Source of the DNA: Salinivibrio sp. ES.052
GTDB taxonomy: Bacteria > Pseudomonadota > Gammaproteobacteria > Enterobacterales > Vibrionaceae
DNA: 64,000 nt
Direction: 5' to 3'
Assembly (NCBI RefSeq): GCF_900141775.1
Contig: NZ_FSRI01000001.1
Coordinates: 1,892,251-1,956,250 of the forward strand
Numbering within the stretch: the first letter of the stretch is position 1; each line of letters opens with the position of its first letter. Shown piece by piece: positions 20,289 to 30,619 of the stretch. Both the position numbers and the translations under genes were made by a program. Below the pieces are notes generated by a model. It was not told the origin of the DNA. It saw nothing but the letters and a program-made list of their open reading frames with translations, and made no database searches.

Positions 20289-21446
20289 TCAAAAAAGTTC
20301 GATATCGCCTTCATCAATAGATTGTTGTTTGGCAGGCGCACGTGCGGCCGACCCTGCTTTTTGTTCAATGTCATTAATCTGATTATTCAATGTGTGCCAA
20401 TCAATATTATCTTCTGACATTGTTTCGACAATTAACGCATTTAACTCCTCTAATATGTGTAGATTATCGAGTATGTGCCCGCCTTGTTGCGAAATAATGT
20501 CTGCGAACTGCAGGTTTTTGATACAGGAATTAATTTCTCTTTGAACATGTTCACCCAGTGTGGATACACGCTCAATTTCTTTTCCGACTTCCTCATTCAC
20601 CTCTTTCACCCCCTCAAGCAAAGAATCAATATAATCCTTCGAACGAATTGACTCCGTCATATCGAGTGAGGCGATTTCACCAACAGTATCCTTGGTTTTA
20701 TCAACACTTTCCTGAGCTAAGTTGATGTGTTTATGAATTTCAGTATTCAGATCTGTCGCTTTGATTGCTAACGATCGAACTTCTTGTGCAACCACCGCAA
20801 AGCTACGCCCATTTTCCCCAGCTCGTGCTGCTTCTATTGCTGCATTCAGTGCCAATAAGTTGGTTTGATCAGACATCGCCTGAACATCATCTAATAGCTT
20901 AAAGACCTCGTTGAGCTTACTCGACATATCTTCAATGGTATAAATGGATGACACACTTTTATCGCTCACCTTCACCATGATATCGATATAACTATCAATC
21001 GCTTTCTCGGTGGCAGGCAATACTTTCGCCAAACTGTACTCACTTTCATCATTATGGAGTAATTCATTCGCCATCTTAGTGGCTGTATTGACTTGGTCGC
21101 GACAAGCACTTTGCATGGTAAAAAAGCTGCTATTGAGGCTTTCTACCGAATTATCAATGACCTCACGCTGGCGTGCCAATTGCTCTCGGATCGGCACAAG
21201 TTCAATCGAGAGGATATGATGGATTCGCCGCAGTATTTGTTCCGGTGCCCCCTTTTTCACCATCTCATTATCTTGTTCAGGGAGAGAGGTTTGTTGGCGA
21301 AGCAGGATAAGCTGCAGAACCATGAGTGCCATAACCAACACCGCTAACACTCCGGCCTGCCAGGTCATTGACCAAAGTGCAAAGCCGCCAACGCCTAGTA
21401 CCACAAGTATCGGTGACCAAATAAGCGCATTACGATGACTTTCCAT
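20289..21446 (-). CDS. Small membrane chemoreceptor-like protein with C-terminal DIELF
   Basis: The 385-residue protein has two adjacent hydrophobic helices at residues 9-50 with hardly any loop, so there is no periplasmic sensor domain. The rest is coiled coil with a canonical receptor tip ([20 protein letters not shown]). A second conserved stretch is [18 protein letters not shown]. It should feed a signal from the cytoplasm or membrane to CheA/CheW. The last residues, GDIELF, are almost the same as the last residues of the neighbouring CheD. Its position corresponds to the receptor gene at the end of V. cholerae cluster III. Confidence 0.85.
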   Translation of the reverse strand: MESHRNALIWSPILVVLGVGGFALWSMTWQAGVLAVLVMALMVLQLILLRQQTSLPEQDNEMVKKGAPEQILRRIHHILSIELVPIREQLARQREVIDNSVESLNSSFFTMQSACRDQVNTATKMANELLHNDESEYSLAKVLPATEKAIDSYIDIMVKVSDKSVSSIYTIEDMSSKLNEVFKLLDDVQAMSDQTNLLALNAAIEAARAGENGRSFAVVAQEVRSLAIKATDLNTEIHKHINLAQESVDKTKDTVGEIASLDMTESIRSKDYIDSLLEGVKEVNEEVGKEIERVSTLGEHVQREINSCIKNLQFADIISQQGGHILDNLHILEELNALIVETMSEDNIDWHTLNNQINDIEQKAGSAARAPAKQQSIDEGDIELF

Positions 21447-22485
21447 AAATGGCCTCCACTAGAAAATTCGCAACCTCAGATAAACACAGTGTTTGACTCA
21501 CACCACCCAGCTCAATCGCAACTCGAGGCATCCCCCATACCACTGAGCTCGCCTGATCTTGAGCCGCCGTGAGCGCGCCTTGCTGATACATTTGTAATAA
21601 ACCATTCGCACCATCTCTGCCCATGCCGGTTAGGATCACACCAATAGATTTTTCGCCGACCGACTCCGCGATAGAAGAAAACATCACATCGACCGATGGA
21701 CGATGCCGCTCAACCGGATCACTGCCGGACAGTTGGCAATAAAGGTGTCCCTGTCGATTGATAACCGTTAAATGTTTATCGCCGGGGGCAACGTAAACAT
21801 GCCCCTTAATTAAAGGCATACGATCGACGGTGACTTCTTCAACATGTAAACGACAAGCTCGATCCAGCCGTTTGGCAAAAGGCCCACAAAATGCAGCTTT
21901 AATATGTTGAGTCACTACAATCGGAGGCATATGTTCAGGCAGACGCTCAAGCACACCCCGCAAGGCTTCCGTCCCGCCTGTCGATGCACCAATCGCGATA
22001 ATATTGATCCCCTGACGGTTGTAATGGTGCCGATTAAGTGTGACGTTAGGTTGCTTACTCCATATCGTTTGTCCCACATTGGCTTGCGCAGCCGCTTTGA
22101 CTTTACTGACTAGTTCATCGCGTTCTTGAGTCATTGCCGTTGCGATATTGACGGAGGGTTTAGGTACATAATCCACCGCACCAAGCTCCAATGCCGATAA
22201 TGTGGCATCCGCCCCGTGTTGAGTCAGTGTTGACACCATAATCACTGGCATAGGCCGTAAACGCATCAGGTTTTTTAGAAACTGAATACCATTCATTTTG
22301 GGCATTTCCACATCCAAAGTGAGGACATCTGGGTTCAGTTTTTTGATTTTTTCGCGTGCTTCATAAGGATCAGAGGCCGCGCCCACCACTTCTAGCGATG
22401 AGTCACTCTCTAGACATTCTCTAATTAGGGTGCGGTAGAGGGGAGAATCATCCACTATCAACACCTTATAGCGGTATTGACTCAT
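21430..22485 (-). CDS. cheB: Chemotaxis protein-glutamate methylesterase/deamidase CheB
   Basis: The 351-residue protein removes methyl groups from chemoreceptors. The receiver aspartate is in [17 protein letters not shown]. The methylesterase triad is visible as S in [12 protein letters not shown] in TQHIKAAF and D in [10 protein letters not shown]. The ATG overlaps the cheD stop by one base and its own end overlaps the next receptor gene by 17 bases, which supports one tightly coupled operon. Confidence 0.95.
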   Translation of the reverse strand: MSQYRYKVLIVDDSPLYRTLIRECLESDSSLEVVGAASDPYEAREKIKKLNPDVLTLDVEMPKMNGIQFLKNLMRLRPMPVIMVSTLTQHGADATLSALELGAVDYVPKPSVNIATAMTQERDELVSKVKAAAQANVGQTIWSKQPNVTLNRHHYNRQGINIIAIGASTGGTEALRGVLERLPEHMPPIVVTQHIKAAFCGPFAKRLDRACRLHVEEVTVDRMPLIKGHVYVAPGDKHLTVINRQGHLYCQLSGSDPVERHRPSVDVMFSSIAESVGEKSIGVILTGMGRDGANGLLQMYQQGALTAAQDQASSVVWGMPRVAIELGGVSQTLCLSEVANFLVEAIYGKSS

Positions 22486-23135
22486 TAAAATAGCTCCACA
22501 TCTTGGTCATCTTCGCCACTGCTGAAAGATTCTTGCAGTAAGCGCTGATTATATTGTGTTTCTTCCGCCACCAGCTCTTGTTGACTGAGTGATTGAATTT
22601 TCTTCACCCAAGCTTTGCCTGTCCGTGGCTCAAATAAAACGCGACGAGGGAAGCTCTGTCCTAAGTCTTCTGAGATAAGAGGTAGTTGTTCATTGGCAAC
22701 ATACTGGCGAACAAAGTCAATATTCTTGCTACCGATCGCAATATTTTGCCCCATAATATTCCCTCCACCAAAAAGTTTGACACGCAAACGATTTTTAATC
22801 GCGCCCTGTTGAAGCAAGGAATTAATTAATATTTCCATCGCATAATTTCCATAACGGGCAGCAAGAGATAAATATTGCTCGGGACTCCACGGTTGTTGCC
22901 CATCTTCATTTTTAAGCGGCAACATAAAATGATTCATCCCCCCCACGCGAGATAAAGGATCCCAAATACAGGCAGCAATACATGAGCCAAGCCCCGTTGC
23001 AATGAGCTCATCGTCCGAACTCACATAAACATCTCCCGGCTTTAACTTCACCATATGCTTACCATGCTCAGGACTGAAAAAACGTTTCAGTGTTTTCTCT
23101 TGCGCATGGTGATGTAACTCCAATGCTTGATGCAT
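22485..23135 (-). CDS. cheD: Chemoreceptor glutamine deamidase CheD
   Basis: CheD deamidates glutamines on chemoreceptors. The motif GDVYVSSDDELIATGLGSC holds the catalytic cysteine, and GGMNHFMLP holds the histidine. KLFGGGNIMG is the other conserved block. I start it at the ATG of MHQALELHHHAQ, one base after the cheR stop, with a GGGAG ribosome site; the longer frame would overlap cheR by 80 bases. The 216-residue protein is longer than minimal CheD because of a C-terminal tail of about 45 residues ending DQDVELF, a motif shared with the receptor two genes downstream. Confidence 0.92.
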   Translation of the reverse strand: MHQALELHHHAQEKTLKRFFSPEHGKHMVKLKPGDVYVSSDDELIATGLGSCIAACIWDPLSRVGGMNHFMLPLKNEDGQQPWSPEQYLSLAARYGNYAMEILINSLLQQGAIKNRLRVKLFGGGNIMGQNIAIGSKNIDFVRQYVANEQLPLISEDLGQSFPRRVLFEPRTGKAWVKKIQSLSQQELVAEETQYNQRLLQESFSSGEDDQDVELF

Positions 23136-23136
23136 A

Positions 23137-23985
23137 TCACTCCCGTTTTCGGTACATGGTATGGCCCAAGTTTTCAAATTTATCTGCCATTTTTCCGATC
23201 CCCTCGGAATGGCCAATGAACAAAACGCCCCCAGGTGTCAGTTGATGCCAAAAACGCTCTATCAGCCATTGCTGTGTGTCACGCTCAAAGTAAATCATCA
23301 CATTACGACAGAAGATCGCGTCCATTGTCTGCTTGTGAGGCCAATCTCCCTTAAGGTTTAACTGTTTAAAGCTAATGGCATCACGTAATGTTTGCTTCGC
23401 TTTAAACAAGTCTTGCTTCACGCCTTTCCCTTTTAAAAAACCCTCTTTTAAATAGGCTTTAGGGATCGTATGTGCCACCTCAAGACTATAAGTTCCATTA
23501 TTTGCGGTGTTCAGCACTTGCGTATCGAGATCAGTCGCCAATATTTGCACATCAAGTTGTCCTCCATTTAGCATCCCATGCCCTGAAAGCACCGCAGCGA
23601 TGGTGTAAGGTTCCTCACCCGTCGAACAACCGGCCGACCAAATCCGGATACGCTTTTTCTTTGCTTGTTGCCACTGGGGGATCAACTGATGCGCTAAAAA
23701 TTCAAAATGATGACGTTCGCGAAAGAACTGCGTTTTATTGGTCGTTAACGCATTGATAAACGCCACACGTTCATCCATGCTTCGCTCCACCATCGCGAAA
23801 TAGTCATCAAAGTTCGCCATACCAGTGCGGCGCAAGCAACGAACCAAACGTCCATACACCATGCTTTTCTTCTTATCTGCGAGAAAAATCCCCGTCTCAT
23901 CAGACATAAATTGCTGCACATATTTGAAGTGACGTGAGCTAAAGTCGTAGGTACTCGTAGAGGAAGCGCTAACTGGTGTACTCAC
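23137..23985 (-). CDS. cheR: Chemotaxis protein methyltransferase CheR
   Basis: CheR methylates receptor glutamates using SAM. The N-terminal helical domain contains NALTTNKTQFFRERHHFE, and the SAM-binding motif is IWSAGCSTGEEPYTIA. CRNVMIYFE is typical of the C-terminal part. I chose the GTG of VSTPVSASSTST because it has a GGAGG site at good distance and starts just after the receptor stop. The GTG at 24003 would overlap the receptor. The upstream receptor ends in EWEEF, a plausible tether for this enzyme. Confidence 0.93.
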   Translation of the reverse strand: MSTPVSASSTSTYDFSSRHFKYVQQFMSDETGIFLADKKKSMVYGRLVRCLRRTGMANFDDYFAMVERSMDERVAFINALTTNKTQFFRERHHFEFLAHQLIPQWQQAKKKRIRIWSAGCSTGEEPYTIAAVLSGHGMLNGGQLDVQILATDLDTQVLNTANNGTYSLEVAHTIPKAYLKEGFLKGKGVKQDLFKAKQTLRDAISFKQLNLKGDWPHKQTMDAIFCRNVMIYFERDTQQWLIERFWHQLTPGGVLFIGHSEGIGKMADKFENLGHTMYRKRE

Positions 23986-23987
23986 CC

Positions 23988-26381
23988 TTAAAATTCCTCC
24001 CACTCATCACTCAATTCAGAGCCGGAAGACTTCCTAGTATTCACTGCTTTTAAACGCGTTGACGACGCATCGCCATTACGGTAAAGGTCAGTCTGTCCCT
24101 TGGTGCTTAACGTGGCAGAGTGCGTGGGTGTATGTTTATGCTTAACACTGGAAGGCTGGATATTTGCTAGCTTTTCGGCATCTATATCCACTTGGAAGAA
24201 GCCAATCAGATTGATTAACTCGGCGCCTTCTTCACGCATCGATTGACTCGATGCAGCAGCCTCTTCTACCAGAGCGGCGTTTTGCTGGGTCATTTGGTCC
24301 ATTCTTGCCACTGAACGAGTGATTTCATCAATCCCCGTCGCTTGCTCTTGGCTTGCCGCATTGATCTTATCAATCAATTGAGAGACTTCAGACACCGATG
24401 CAACGATCTCTTCCAGCATGTCACCTGATTCATCGACCAACTTCGAACCTTGTGTCACTTTTTCGACGCTATCTTTGATCAAGTCTTTGATTTCTTTGGC
24501 TGCTCCAGCACTACGTTGAGCGAGATTTCGCACTTCGCCGGCAACCACAGCAAAACCTCTTCCTTGTTCGCCCGCTCGCGCTGCTTCAACAGCCGCATTC
24601 AAGGCGAGAAGGTTGGTTTGGAAGGCTATTTCATCAATCACTCCAATGATATCGGCTATTTTTTTACTCGCATCGTTGATTTCCGACATCGCTTCAACGG
24701 TTTCCTTAACAACATCGCCACCTTTTCGTGCCTTTTCACTCGCTTTCGACGACAAGCTATTCGCCGATGCAGCACTCTCCGCATTTTGCTTCACGGTCGC
24801 TGTCATTTCTTCCATACTGGCAGCCGTTTCTTGCAAATTAGCGGCTTGTTCCTCGGTACGCTCACTAAGATCGTTGTTCCCTTCGGCAATTTCTGCTGAT
24901 GCCGATGCCACCCGCGCAGACGAATGCGTTATCTTCTCAACCATGTTGCGCACATTATTGATAGAGGCATTCACTGCTTGACTGAGATCTTCAAAGTCAC
25001 CTTTGTAATCCTCAGGCATATTGGTTTTTAAATCCCCTTTAGACACACCACGCATGACACGGATACATTCATTGAGCGGATCCATAAAGCTATCGAGTAA
25101 CTGGTTAATGCCTTTCCCTAACTTAGCCATTGAACCACGGTATTTACTGGTTTCCATCCGATCGCTTAAATTACCGTTGGCGGCTTTAGCGATTAACCTC
25201 TCAACCTGGCGCTGACCATCCATTTGCTCGGTAATATCTTCCCACTGCAATGCGGGGCCAATGTATTCATCATCGTCGTCATAGAGCGCTATACAGTTAA
25301 GTGAGAATTCCAATTCACCGACGGTAATTTCTGCCCTAAATGGCATACGGTCTGGATTCGCAATAACCGATTGCTGATGCGCCGGGTTTTTATGGAATTG
25401 GTCAATACTGGTGCCCACCAACTTATTGGCAGAGAAGCCGGGAAATATCTCGCGCATTTCATCTTCACGGCTATTAAATAGTTCGATTACGGCTGGGTTG
25501 AGGTAGCGGATGATGCCGTCTTTATCCGCCAGCATGACATTGGTCGTCATCCCTTCAACAACCGCTGCGAGCAATGAACGCTCCGACTCTTTGCTCCGTC
25601 GTTCGGTCACATCCCGCCACTCAATCGCCGTACCAGCATGTTTACCCTGCCGGTCATAACTGGCAGTGGCATGGAATTCAAAACGCGCACCTTTAAATCG
25701 AATATCGCGATTAATCGGCATGTTGTCAGCCGAAAGGAATGTGTCGTTTTGAAGTTGTGGAAAGAGGTAATCAATGTGCTTGCCCAGAATGTCATCGCGA
25801 TTTGCTACAAACGCACTGTTTTTAGTCCGGAAGGTTTTCTCATGCTGCTTGCACAGCTTTACCGCTTGCTCGTTGACATGAGTGATTTCACCATGAAGCC
25901 CGAGCAACACAAAGGCACTATGGGTATTATCAAGCGCCCCTTTTAACCGTTGATGTTCTTCATTTTGGTGCGCACGGGCCGTCACATCACACAGTTCAAT
26001 GCTATACCCTTGTCCTTCGCCTATTTTACTGGCGGAAACGCGCAGCTTCCCGGCCCCCAGTTCGATCGTTTGCACAGACGGCTTCTCATCGACCAACTGC
26101 AGCCATTTTTGATAGTCCACAAGATCCGCCGGTAACACCGCACTCATCGGTTGACCAAACAGCACGTCACTTTGCGCTGAAAACTCGACATTCCCGTGTT
26201 CTCGAATCGCCGTTTGATAACACTGCAAAAGCTGCAGCGCACGCCGATTAACCAAGGTAATTGTCTGCTGGCTATCGAGCATAACCAGGGCAGCAGGCGC
26301 GACATTGAGTGCCGCTAATAATTGCACATTCTGCTGGGTCTGTTGGTTGTCTTTCGTTACTTCCCTTTTAAACCAAGCCAT
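23988..26381 (-). CDS. Soluble PAS/HAMP chemoreceptor with EWEEF tail
   Basis: The 797-residue receptor has no transmembrane helix. It has three PAS-like domains (about residues 20-115, 145-265 and 270-385), then HAMP-like segments (about 385-485), then a full methyl-accepting signalling domain with the tip [20 protein letters not shown]. The last five residues, EWEEF, match the xWxxF-type peptide that tethers CheR. PAS plus HAMP without membrane anchoring recalls Aer2/McpB of Pseudomonas and the cytoplasmic DosM receptor of V. cholerae cluster III. The ligand (possibly haem, flavin or oxygen) is not evident from sequence. Confidence 0.9.
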   Translation of the reverse strand: MAWFKREVTKDNQQTQQNVQLLAALNVAPAALVMLDSQQTITLVNRRALQLLQCYQTAIREHGNVEFSAQSDVLFGQPMSAVLPADLVDYQKWLQLVDEKPSVQTIELGAGKLRVSASKIGEGQGYSIELCDVTARAHQNEEHQRLKGALDNTHSAFVLLGLHGEITHVNEQAVKLCKQHEKTFRTKNSAFVANRDDILGKHIDYLFPQLQNDTFLSADNMPINRDIRFKGARFEFHATASYDRQGKHAGTAIEWRDVTERRSKESERSLLAAVVEGMTTNVMLADKDGIIRYLNPAVIELFNSREDEMREIFPGFSANKLVGTSIDQFHKNPAHQQSVIANPDRMPFRAEITVGELEFSLNCIALYDDDDEYIGPALQWEDITEQMDGQRQVERLIAKAANGNLSDRMETSKYRGSMAKLGKGINQLLDSFMDPLNECIRVMRGVSKGDLKTNMPEDYKGDFEDLSQAVNASINNVRNMVEKITHSSARVASASAEIAEGNNDLSERTEEQAANLQETAASMEEMTATVKQNAESAASANSLSSKASEKARKGGDVVKETVEAMSEINDASKKIADIIGVIDEIAFQTNLLALNAAVEAARAGEQGRGFAVVAGEVRNLAQRSAGAAKEIKDLIKDSVEKVTQGSKLVDESGDMLEEIVASVSEVSQLIDKINAASQEQATGIDEITRSVARMDQMTQQNAALVEEAAASSQSMREEGAELINLIGFFQVDIDAEKLANIQPSSVKHKHTPTHSATLSTKGQTDLYRNGDASSTRLKAVNTRKSSGSELSDEWEEF

Positions 26382-26384
26382 ATT

Positions 26385-26864
26385 TTAGTCCTCGTTTGCG
26401 CTTTCGGGTTGTGCGCTTTGCTGTAAATGATCAAAGTCGAACAACTGTTCCAGATTAATCAACACCATATGTCTATCATTCACTGACGCAATGCCTTCCA
26501 TGTACCACTCTTCTCGTCGGTGTAATCCCGGTGGCGCTTTGATTTGTCTTGTTTCCAGGTTATGTACTTCGGCCACCGCATCGACCACAATTCCCAAAGA
26601 TACGCCTCGATGATTACGCACGATGATAATCACACTCATTGCGGTCAACGTTGCGGGGGGCATACCGAAGCACTGGCGAATATCCATGATCGGGATGTAT
26701 TCACCTCGTAGTTCTAGGACCCCTAGCATTTGCGGCAAAGAGTTTGGTATACGACGCACTTCAGACCACCCTCTCACCTCTTTTACATCGAGAATGTGTA
26801 TACCGTATTCCTCATCCTCGAGGAGAAAGCTTAAGTATTCTCGTGATTGCCCCATGCTCTTCAC
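26385..26864 (-). CDS. cheW: Chemotaxis coupling protein CheW (first of two)
   Basis: The 159-residue CheW domain bridges CheA and receptors. EYLSFLLEDEEYGIHILDVKEV and LGVLELRGEYIPIMDIR are the conserved blocks. It starts directly after the stop of the second cheW. The two CheW proteins differ clearly in sequence, so they are diverged paralogues, as in V. cholerae cluster III. Confidence 0.94.
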   Translation of the reverse strand: MKSMGQSREYLSFLLEDEEYGIHILDVKEVRGWSEVRRIPNSLPQMLGVLELRGEYIPIMDIRQCFGMPPATLTAMSVIIIVRNHRGVSLGIVVDAVAEVHNLETRQIKAPPGLHRREEWYMEGIASVNDRHMVLINLEQLFDFDHLQQSAQPESANED

Positions 26865-27362
26865 CTATATCCACCGTTCGATACGCAGTAACTCATCAAC
26901 ATTGACTAATGACATCACGCGCTCTCCGACATTGAGCAATCCACTCACGTAAGCAATGACCTGTGAATCCCCAATCGGTGGCATGATTTGCCCTTCCCCG
27001 TGATCCACCACATCGGAAACCGCATCGACCACCACTCCCATGATTTTATGGTTAGCCGCTTCACTCGCACGTAGTACCAACACCACCGTTTCGCGATGAT
27101 AATCCACTTGCTGAGTATCAAAGCGGAGGCGTAAATCCATGACAGGGACGATCATGCCGCGAAGGTTGATAACCCCTAAAATAAACGCAGGTGAACGAGG
27201 CAGTAGAGTGGGCTTTTCCCAAACACGGATTTCTTCAACCGTTTGGATATCCACCCCATATAGTTCGCCATCCAATTCAAAGCTCAAATAGTCACTGCCT
27301 TGTAACCGATCTACACGATCGTCAATATCGAGCACCTCATCGGGTTCCATCACTGTCTGCAT
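26865..27362 (-). CDS. cheW: Chemotaxis coupling protein CheW (second of two)
   Basis: The 165-residue CheW domain has DYLSFELDGELYGVDIQTVEEI and LGVINLRGMIVPVMDLRLRF. It has a longer acidic N-terminus than its neighbour and follows cheA after nine bases. Confidence 0.94.
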   Translation of the reverse strand: MQTVMEPDEVLDIDDRVDRLQGSDYLSFELDGELYGVDIQTVEEIRVWEKPTLLPRSPAFILGVINLRGMIVPVMDLRLRFDTQQVDYHRETVVLVLRASEAANHKIMGVVVDAVSDVVDHGEGQIMPPIGDSQVIAYVSGLLNVGERVMSLVNVDELLRIERWI

Positions 27363-27371
27363 ACCCCCTCC

Positions 27372-29468
27372 TTATGCCGCTGCAATATGCCCATTCGCAT
27401 CGCTGACACGGGCTAAAAACTGAGTAATCAGTCCTTGAACATCTAAAATAAGAGAGACGGAACCGTCACCTAAAATGGTGGCGCCGGAAATACCGGTGAC
27501 GCGCGCATAATTCGATTCAAGACTTTTTATCACCACTTGTTGCTGTCCTAATAATTCGTCGAGTAGAAGGCCAACTTTCTTATCACCCGCCTCGACCAAA
27601 CACAGCAATTTTTTATCCAAGTCATCCCCACAGCTTCCCAGCTCAAACTCTTCTTTGAGGCGTAAAATGGGAATATTTTCCTCTCGAAGTCGATATAGCT
27701 GCACGCCAGACGCCGTTTTTACCTGCTGGCTATCAATCTGCAGTGACTCAATAATTGAAATAAGTGGAACAACGTAAACTTGCCCCCCCACTTTGACTAA
27801 TTGGCCATCTAAAATCGCTAACGTGAGCGGTAAGCTAATTTTGAATGAACTGCCATTTTCTGGTGCGGATTGCACATCAATATTGCCGCCCAACTGCTCA
27901 ATATTACGCCGTACGACATCCATCCCTACACCACGTCCAGAGACATCAGACACCTGATCTGCTGTCGAGAAACCAGGGGCAAAAACGAGGTTAAACACAT
28001 GAGAATCAGTCAATTCATTGAGCGGAATATCTTCAGAGATGAGCCCCTTATCTAAGGCTTTTTGCCAAATTTTTTCTTTATTGAGCCCAGCCCCATCATC
28101 GCTCACTTCGATGACAATCGATCCGCCTTGGTGGTAGGCATTAAGATGAACCATCCCGATTTCTGGTTTGCCTTTTTGGGCGCGCACTTCGGGAGTTTCT
28201 AACCCATGATCAATGGCATTCCTTACCAAGTGAACCAAAGGATCAGAGATACGCTCTAACACGGTTTTATCAAGCTCGGTACTCTCCCCTTCAATGACCA
28301 GTTCGACACGCTTACCCAGTTGCAACGACAGATCTCGGATCAAACGAGGAAAGCGATTGAAAGCAAAACTGATCGGGAGCATGCGAATATCCAGCACACT
28401 CTCTTGTAGCTCTTTAGTATTGAGCATGAGTTGCTCAAGCCCAGATTGAAGCTGCTCGAGCCGTTCAGGCGAAAAATCACTACTCAGCTCAGCGAGCATC
28501 GATTGGGTAATGACCAGCTCTCCCACTAAGTTGATCAAATTATCAACTTTGTCGATTTCCACCCGGATGGAAGAAACATTCGCCTCACTTTTAGCGGGCG
28601 GTTTATGGGTCTTTTTCGCGGTAGGTTTTGGCTCAGTCGGCGTGGTAGGAGACACCTTATTATCGTCTTCAGGTTCGGGTGGTTGAGGCGACGAGGTCGG
28701 TTCAATCACCTCCACTTCGGCGTCAGTTCCCTGGGGCTCATCCGTTCGAGTAATAAGCAGCTCACATTCATCTTCTACCCACTCGAAGATCGCTTCTATC
28801 TCATCAAGCGGCACGTGACCGTCGACACGAATATGCCACTGTAGGTATAACTGTTCAGGATTCAGACTATCAAAATCGGGAAGACAAGAGGGATCGCAGC
28901 TGACATCAGCCCCCCCTGGCAAGGCATGGATCTCACGCAAGATACGTACGGGATCATTGCCAGAAAACAGCATATCGGGATGCGGTGTAAACGTGATCGA
29001 CCACTCTTCTGTCCCGCTTGTAACCGGAACGGAGGGCGATGTCTCTTTTGTCACTGGCGTTCCCGATGTTTGGGACGGATCACTGCCCATGATATCGTTT
29101 AGCGCCGCCGTCACTGCATCCCGTTCACTTTTGTCGTACTCAGTATTATTTTCGTACGATTCCAGCATCGCGAGAATACAATCACCACCGCGCAACAACA
29201 CATCAATGGTGTGGCCATCCAATTGCCGCTTCCCCTCTCGCGACTCATCAAGTAGGGTTTCCATATCATGGGTGAAGTGGCTAATCTCATCGAGATTAAA
29301 CGTCGCTGCGCCTCCTTTAATTGAGTGCGCCGCACGGAAAATGGTGTTGATGGACTCAAGATCAGTGTTTTCCGGATCCAGAGCTAGGAGCTCACGCTCC
29401 AACACTTCAAGATTCTCGCGGCATTCTTCATAAAAGATACGCCGCAGCTGGTCCATATCCATGGCCAT
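27372..29468 (-). CDS. cheA: Chemotaxis histidine kinase CheA
   Basis: The 698-residue kinase starts with an Hpt domain whose phospho-accepting histidine is His48 in FRAAHSIKGGAATF. A P2-like region (ITFTPHPDMLFSGNDPVRIL, residues about 158-245) and a Pro/Thr-rich linker follow. The dimerisation domain, the HATPase domain (VRNAIDHGLE, GRGVGMDVVRRNIEQLGG) and a C-terminal CheW-like domain complete it. The start at GGAGGGTGATATG is favoured, but a second ATG two codons later is also possible. All catalytic motifs are intact. Confidence 0.96.
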   Translation of the reverse strand: MAMDMDQLRRIFYEECRENLEVLERELLALDPENTDLESINTIFRAAHSIKGGAATFNLDEISHFTHDMETLLDESREGKRQLDGHTIDVLLRGGDCILAMLESYENNTEYDKSERDAVTAALNDIMGSDPSQTSGTPVTKETSPSVPVTSGTEEWSITFTPHPDMLFSGNDPVRILREIHALPGGADVSCDPSCLPDFDSLNPEQLYLQWHIRVDGHVPLDEIEAIFEWVEDECELLITRTDEPQGTDAEVEVIEPTSSPQPPEPEDDNKVSPTTPTEPKPTAKKTHKPPAKSEANVSSIRVEIDKVDNLINLVGELVITQSMLAELSSDFSPERLEQLQSGLEQLMLNTKELQESVLDIRMLPISFAFNRFPRLIRDLSLQLGKRVELVIEGESTELDKTVLERISDPLVHLVRNAIDHGLETPEVRAQKGKPEIGMVHLNAYHQGGSIVIEVSDDGAGLNKEKIWQKALDKGLISEDIPLNELTDSHVFNLVFAPGFSTADQVSDVSGRGVGMDVVRRNIEQLGGNIDVQSAPENGSSFKISLPLTLAILDGQLVKVGGQVYVVPLISIIESLQIDSQQVKTASGVQLYRLREENIPILRLKEEFELGSCGDDLDKKLLCLVEAGDKKVGLLLDELLGQQQVVIKSLESNYARVTGISGATILGDGSVSLILDVQGLITQFLARVSDANGHIAAA

Positions 29469-29489
29469 ATCACCCTCCGTTGATGCGCC

Positions 29490-29849
29490 TTACAACACGC
29501 GCTGTAGTGTTTTTAGCAAGGTATCTGGATTAAACGGCTTAACAATCCAGCCAGTCGCGCCAGCCGCTTTCCCCGCTGACTTTTTCTCGGCGGAGGCTTC
29601 CGTCGTGAGCATCAGTATGGGCGTGAATTTATACTGCTGAACGCCCCTCACTTGCCGTACAAACTCAAGGCCATCCATTATTGGCATGTTTACGTCTGAA
29701 ATAATCAGATCAAATTTTTTGGCCTTCGCTTTACGCAGTGCGTCAGCTCCGTCATTGGCCGTTTCAACTTGATAACCTGCATCTTTCAACGTGTGGCTAA
29801 CCATCTGTCGAATGGATACTGAATCATCCGCTGCTAGTATATTTGCCAT
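29490..29849 (-). CDS. cheY: Chemotaxis response regulator CheY
   Basis: The 119-residue single receiver domain has DD at residues 7-8, the phospho-aspartate in LIISDVNMPIMDGLEF, the conserved T in LTTEAS and K in IVKPFNPD. It is probably the phosphorylation target of the adjacent CheA. Whether it binds the flagellar switch or another output cannot be decided here. Confidence 0.95.
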   Translation of the reverse strand: MANILAADDSVSIRQMVSHTLKDAGYQVETANDGADALRKAKAKKFDLIISDVNMPIMDGLEFVRQVRGVQQYKFTPILMLTTEASAEKKSAGKAAGATGWIVKPFNPDTLLKTLQRVL

Positions 29850-29871
29850 CCTCTTACTCCAACTCCATGTA

Positions 29872-30129
29872 TCAAGTGTTTAACTTTAATAGTGAGGTCA
29901 TGCCTGCGTGTTGAGCCGCGGCATACAAACAGTCTGGAACATTGCGCCACTGCCACTCTTTACACGCAATCACCATACTGAGTAGTAACTGAAGCCCTGC
30001 ACTATCCACACGGCTAAGCTTAGCCGCATCAACTTCACATACTTCGCCACTCGCTATTTGGCTGGCAAGCTCGTCCTTTATCAGTTGTACCTGTGTGATA
30101 TCTAGCCACTCCCCCAGCTCAATACGCAT
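29872..30129 (-). CDS. STAS-domain protein at the head of the chemotaxis operon
   Basis: The 85-residue protein has the STAS core LSRVDSAGLQLLLSM with the phosphorylatable serine. I start it at the ATG of MRIELGEWLDITQ; the longer frame begins with TTG and has a Cys/aromatic-rich, unlikely N-terminus. It is the first gene of the block and lies 22 bases before cheY. A second STAS protein lies at the other end of the operon, next to the phosphatase/kinase protein. Confidence 0.85.
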   Translation of the reverse strand: MRIELGEWLDITQVQLIKDELASQIASGEVCEVDAAKLSRVDSAGLQLLLSMVIACKEWQWRNVPDCLYAAAQHAGMTSLLKLNT

Positions 30130-30454
30130 AATTTGGATTACCCTAACCTGTTGTAAAAAAAGACACGTTATCCAGCCACAGAAATAAGTGTAGCAATAAT
30201 TAGTCACATGGCTTTTTTTCAACCTTGTTTTTAGTGTTCCTTTTCAATATCCCAGAGAAAAAAACGCAGTGTTACGTTATTTTTTAAATAAAAAACAGCA
30301 AGTTAAATAAACCGTTGGTATTGCGGTGATAAAAAACAATCTGTGTCTCTTTTACTGTTCATCCAAAAGAACGAGGAAAATCACAAAACACAGGGACAAC
30401 ATGAAAATAAGAATGGAAATTATTTGTCATGAAAAAGAAGACGTTAAAATTACT
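30130..30454. other. Gap between the chemotaxis operon and tRNA-Phe
   Basis: This AT-rich stretch must hold the promoter of the minus-strand operon. I see no clear sigma-28 or sigma-54 element and only weak sigma-70-like matches. No gene is evident. Confidence 0.6.
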
Positions 30455-30483
30455 TTGACATGATGAAGTTAATGCTATTTAAT
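30455..30483 (+). promoter_or_regulatory. Sigma-70 promoter of tRNA-Phe
   Basis: TTGACA and TTTAAT are separated by 17 bases and followed by the GC-rich discriminator ACCCGCC, as in the promoter of the other tRNA locus. Confidence 0.82.
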
Positions 30484-30493
30484 ACCCGCCTTG

Positions 30494-30569
30494 GCCCGGA
30501 TAGCTCAGTCGGTAGAGCAGGGGATTGAAAATCCCCGTGTCGGTGGTTCGATTCCGCCTCCGGGCACCA
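30494..30569 (+). tRNA. tRNA-Phe (GAA)
   Basis: The 76-base gene is identical to the first tRNA gene of the cluster at 17720. All arms and the CCA end are intact. Confidence 0.98.
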
Positions 30570-30578
30570 TATTTAAGA

Positions 30579-30610
30579 AAAATCCCTGCTCACACGAGTG
30601 GGGATTTTTT
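30579..30610 (+). terminator. Terminator of tRNA-Phe
   Basis: The hairpin AATCCCTGCTC-ACAC-GAGTGGGGATT, with two wobble pairs, is followed by a T-tract. Confidence 0.85.
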
Positions 30611-30619
30611 ATGCCGACA

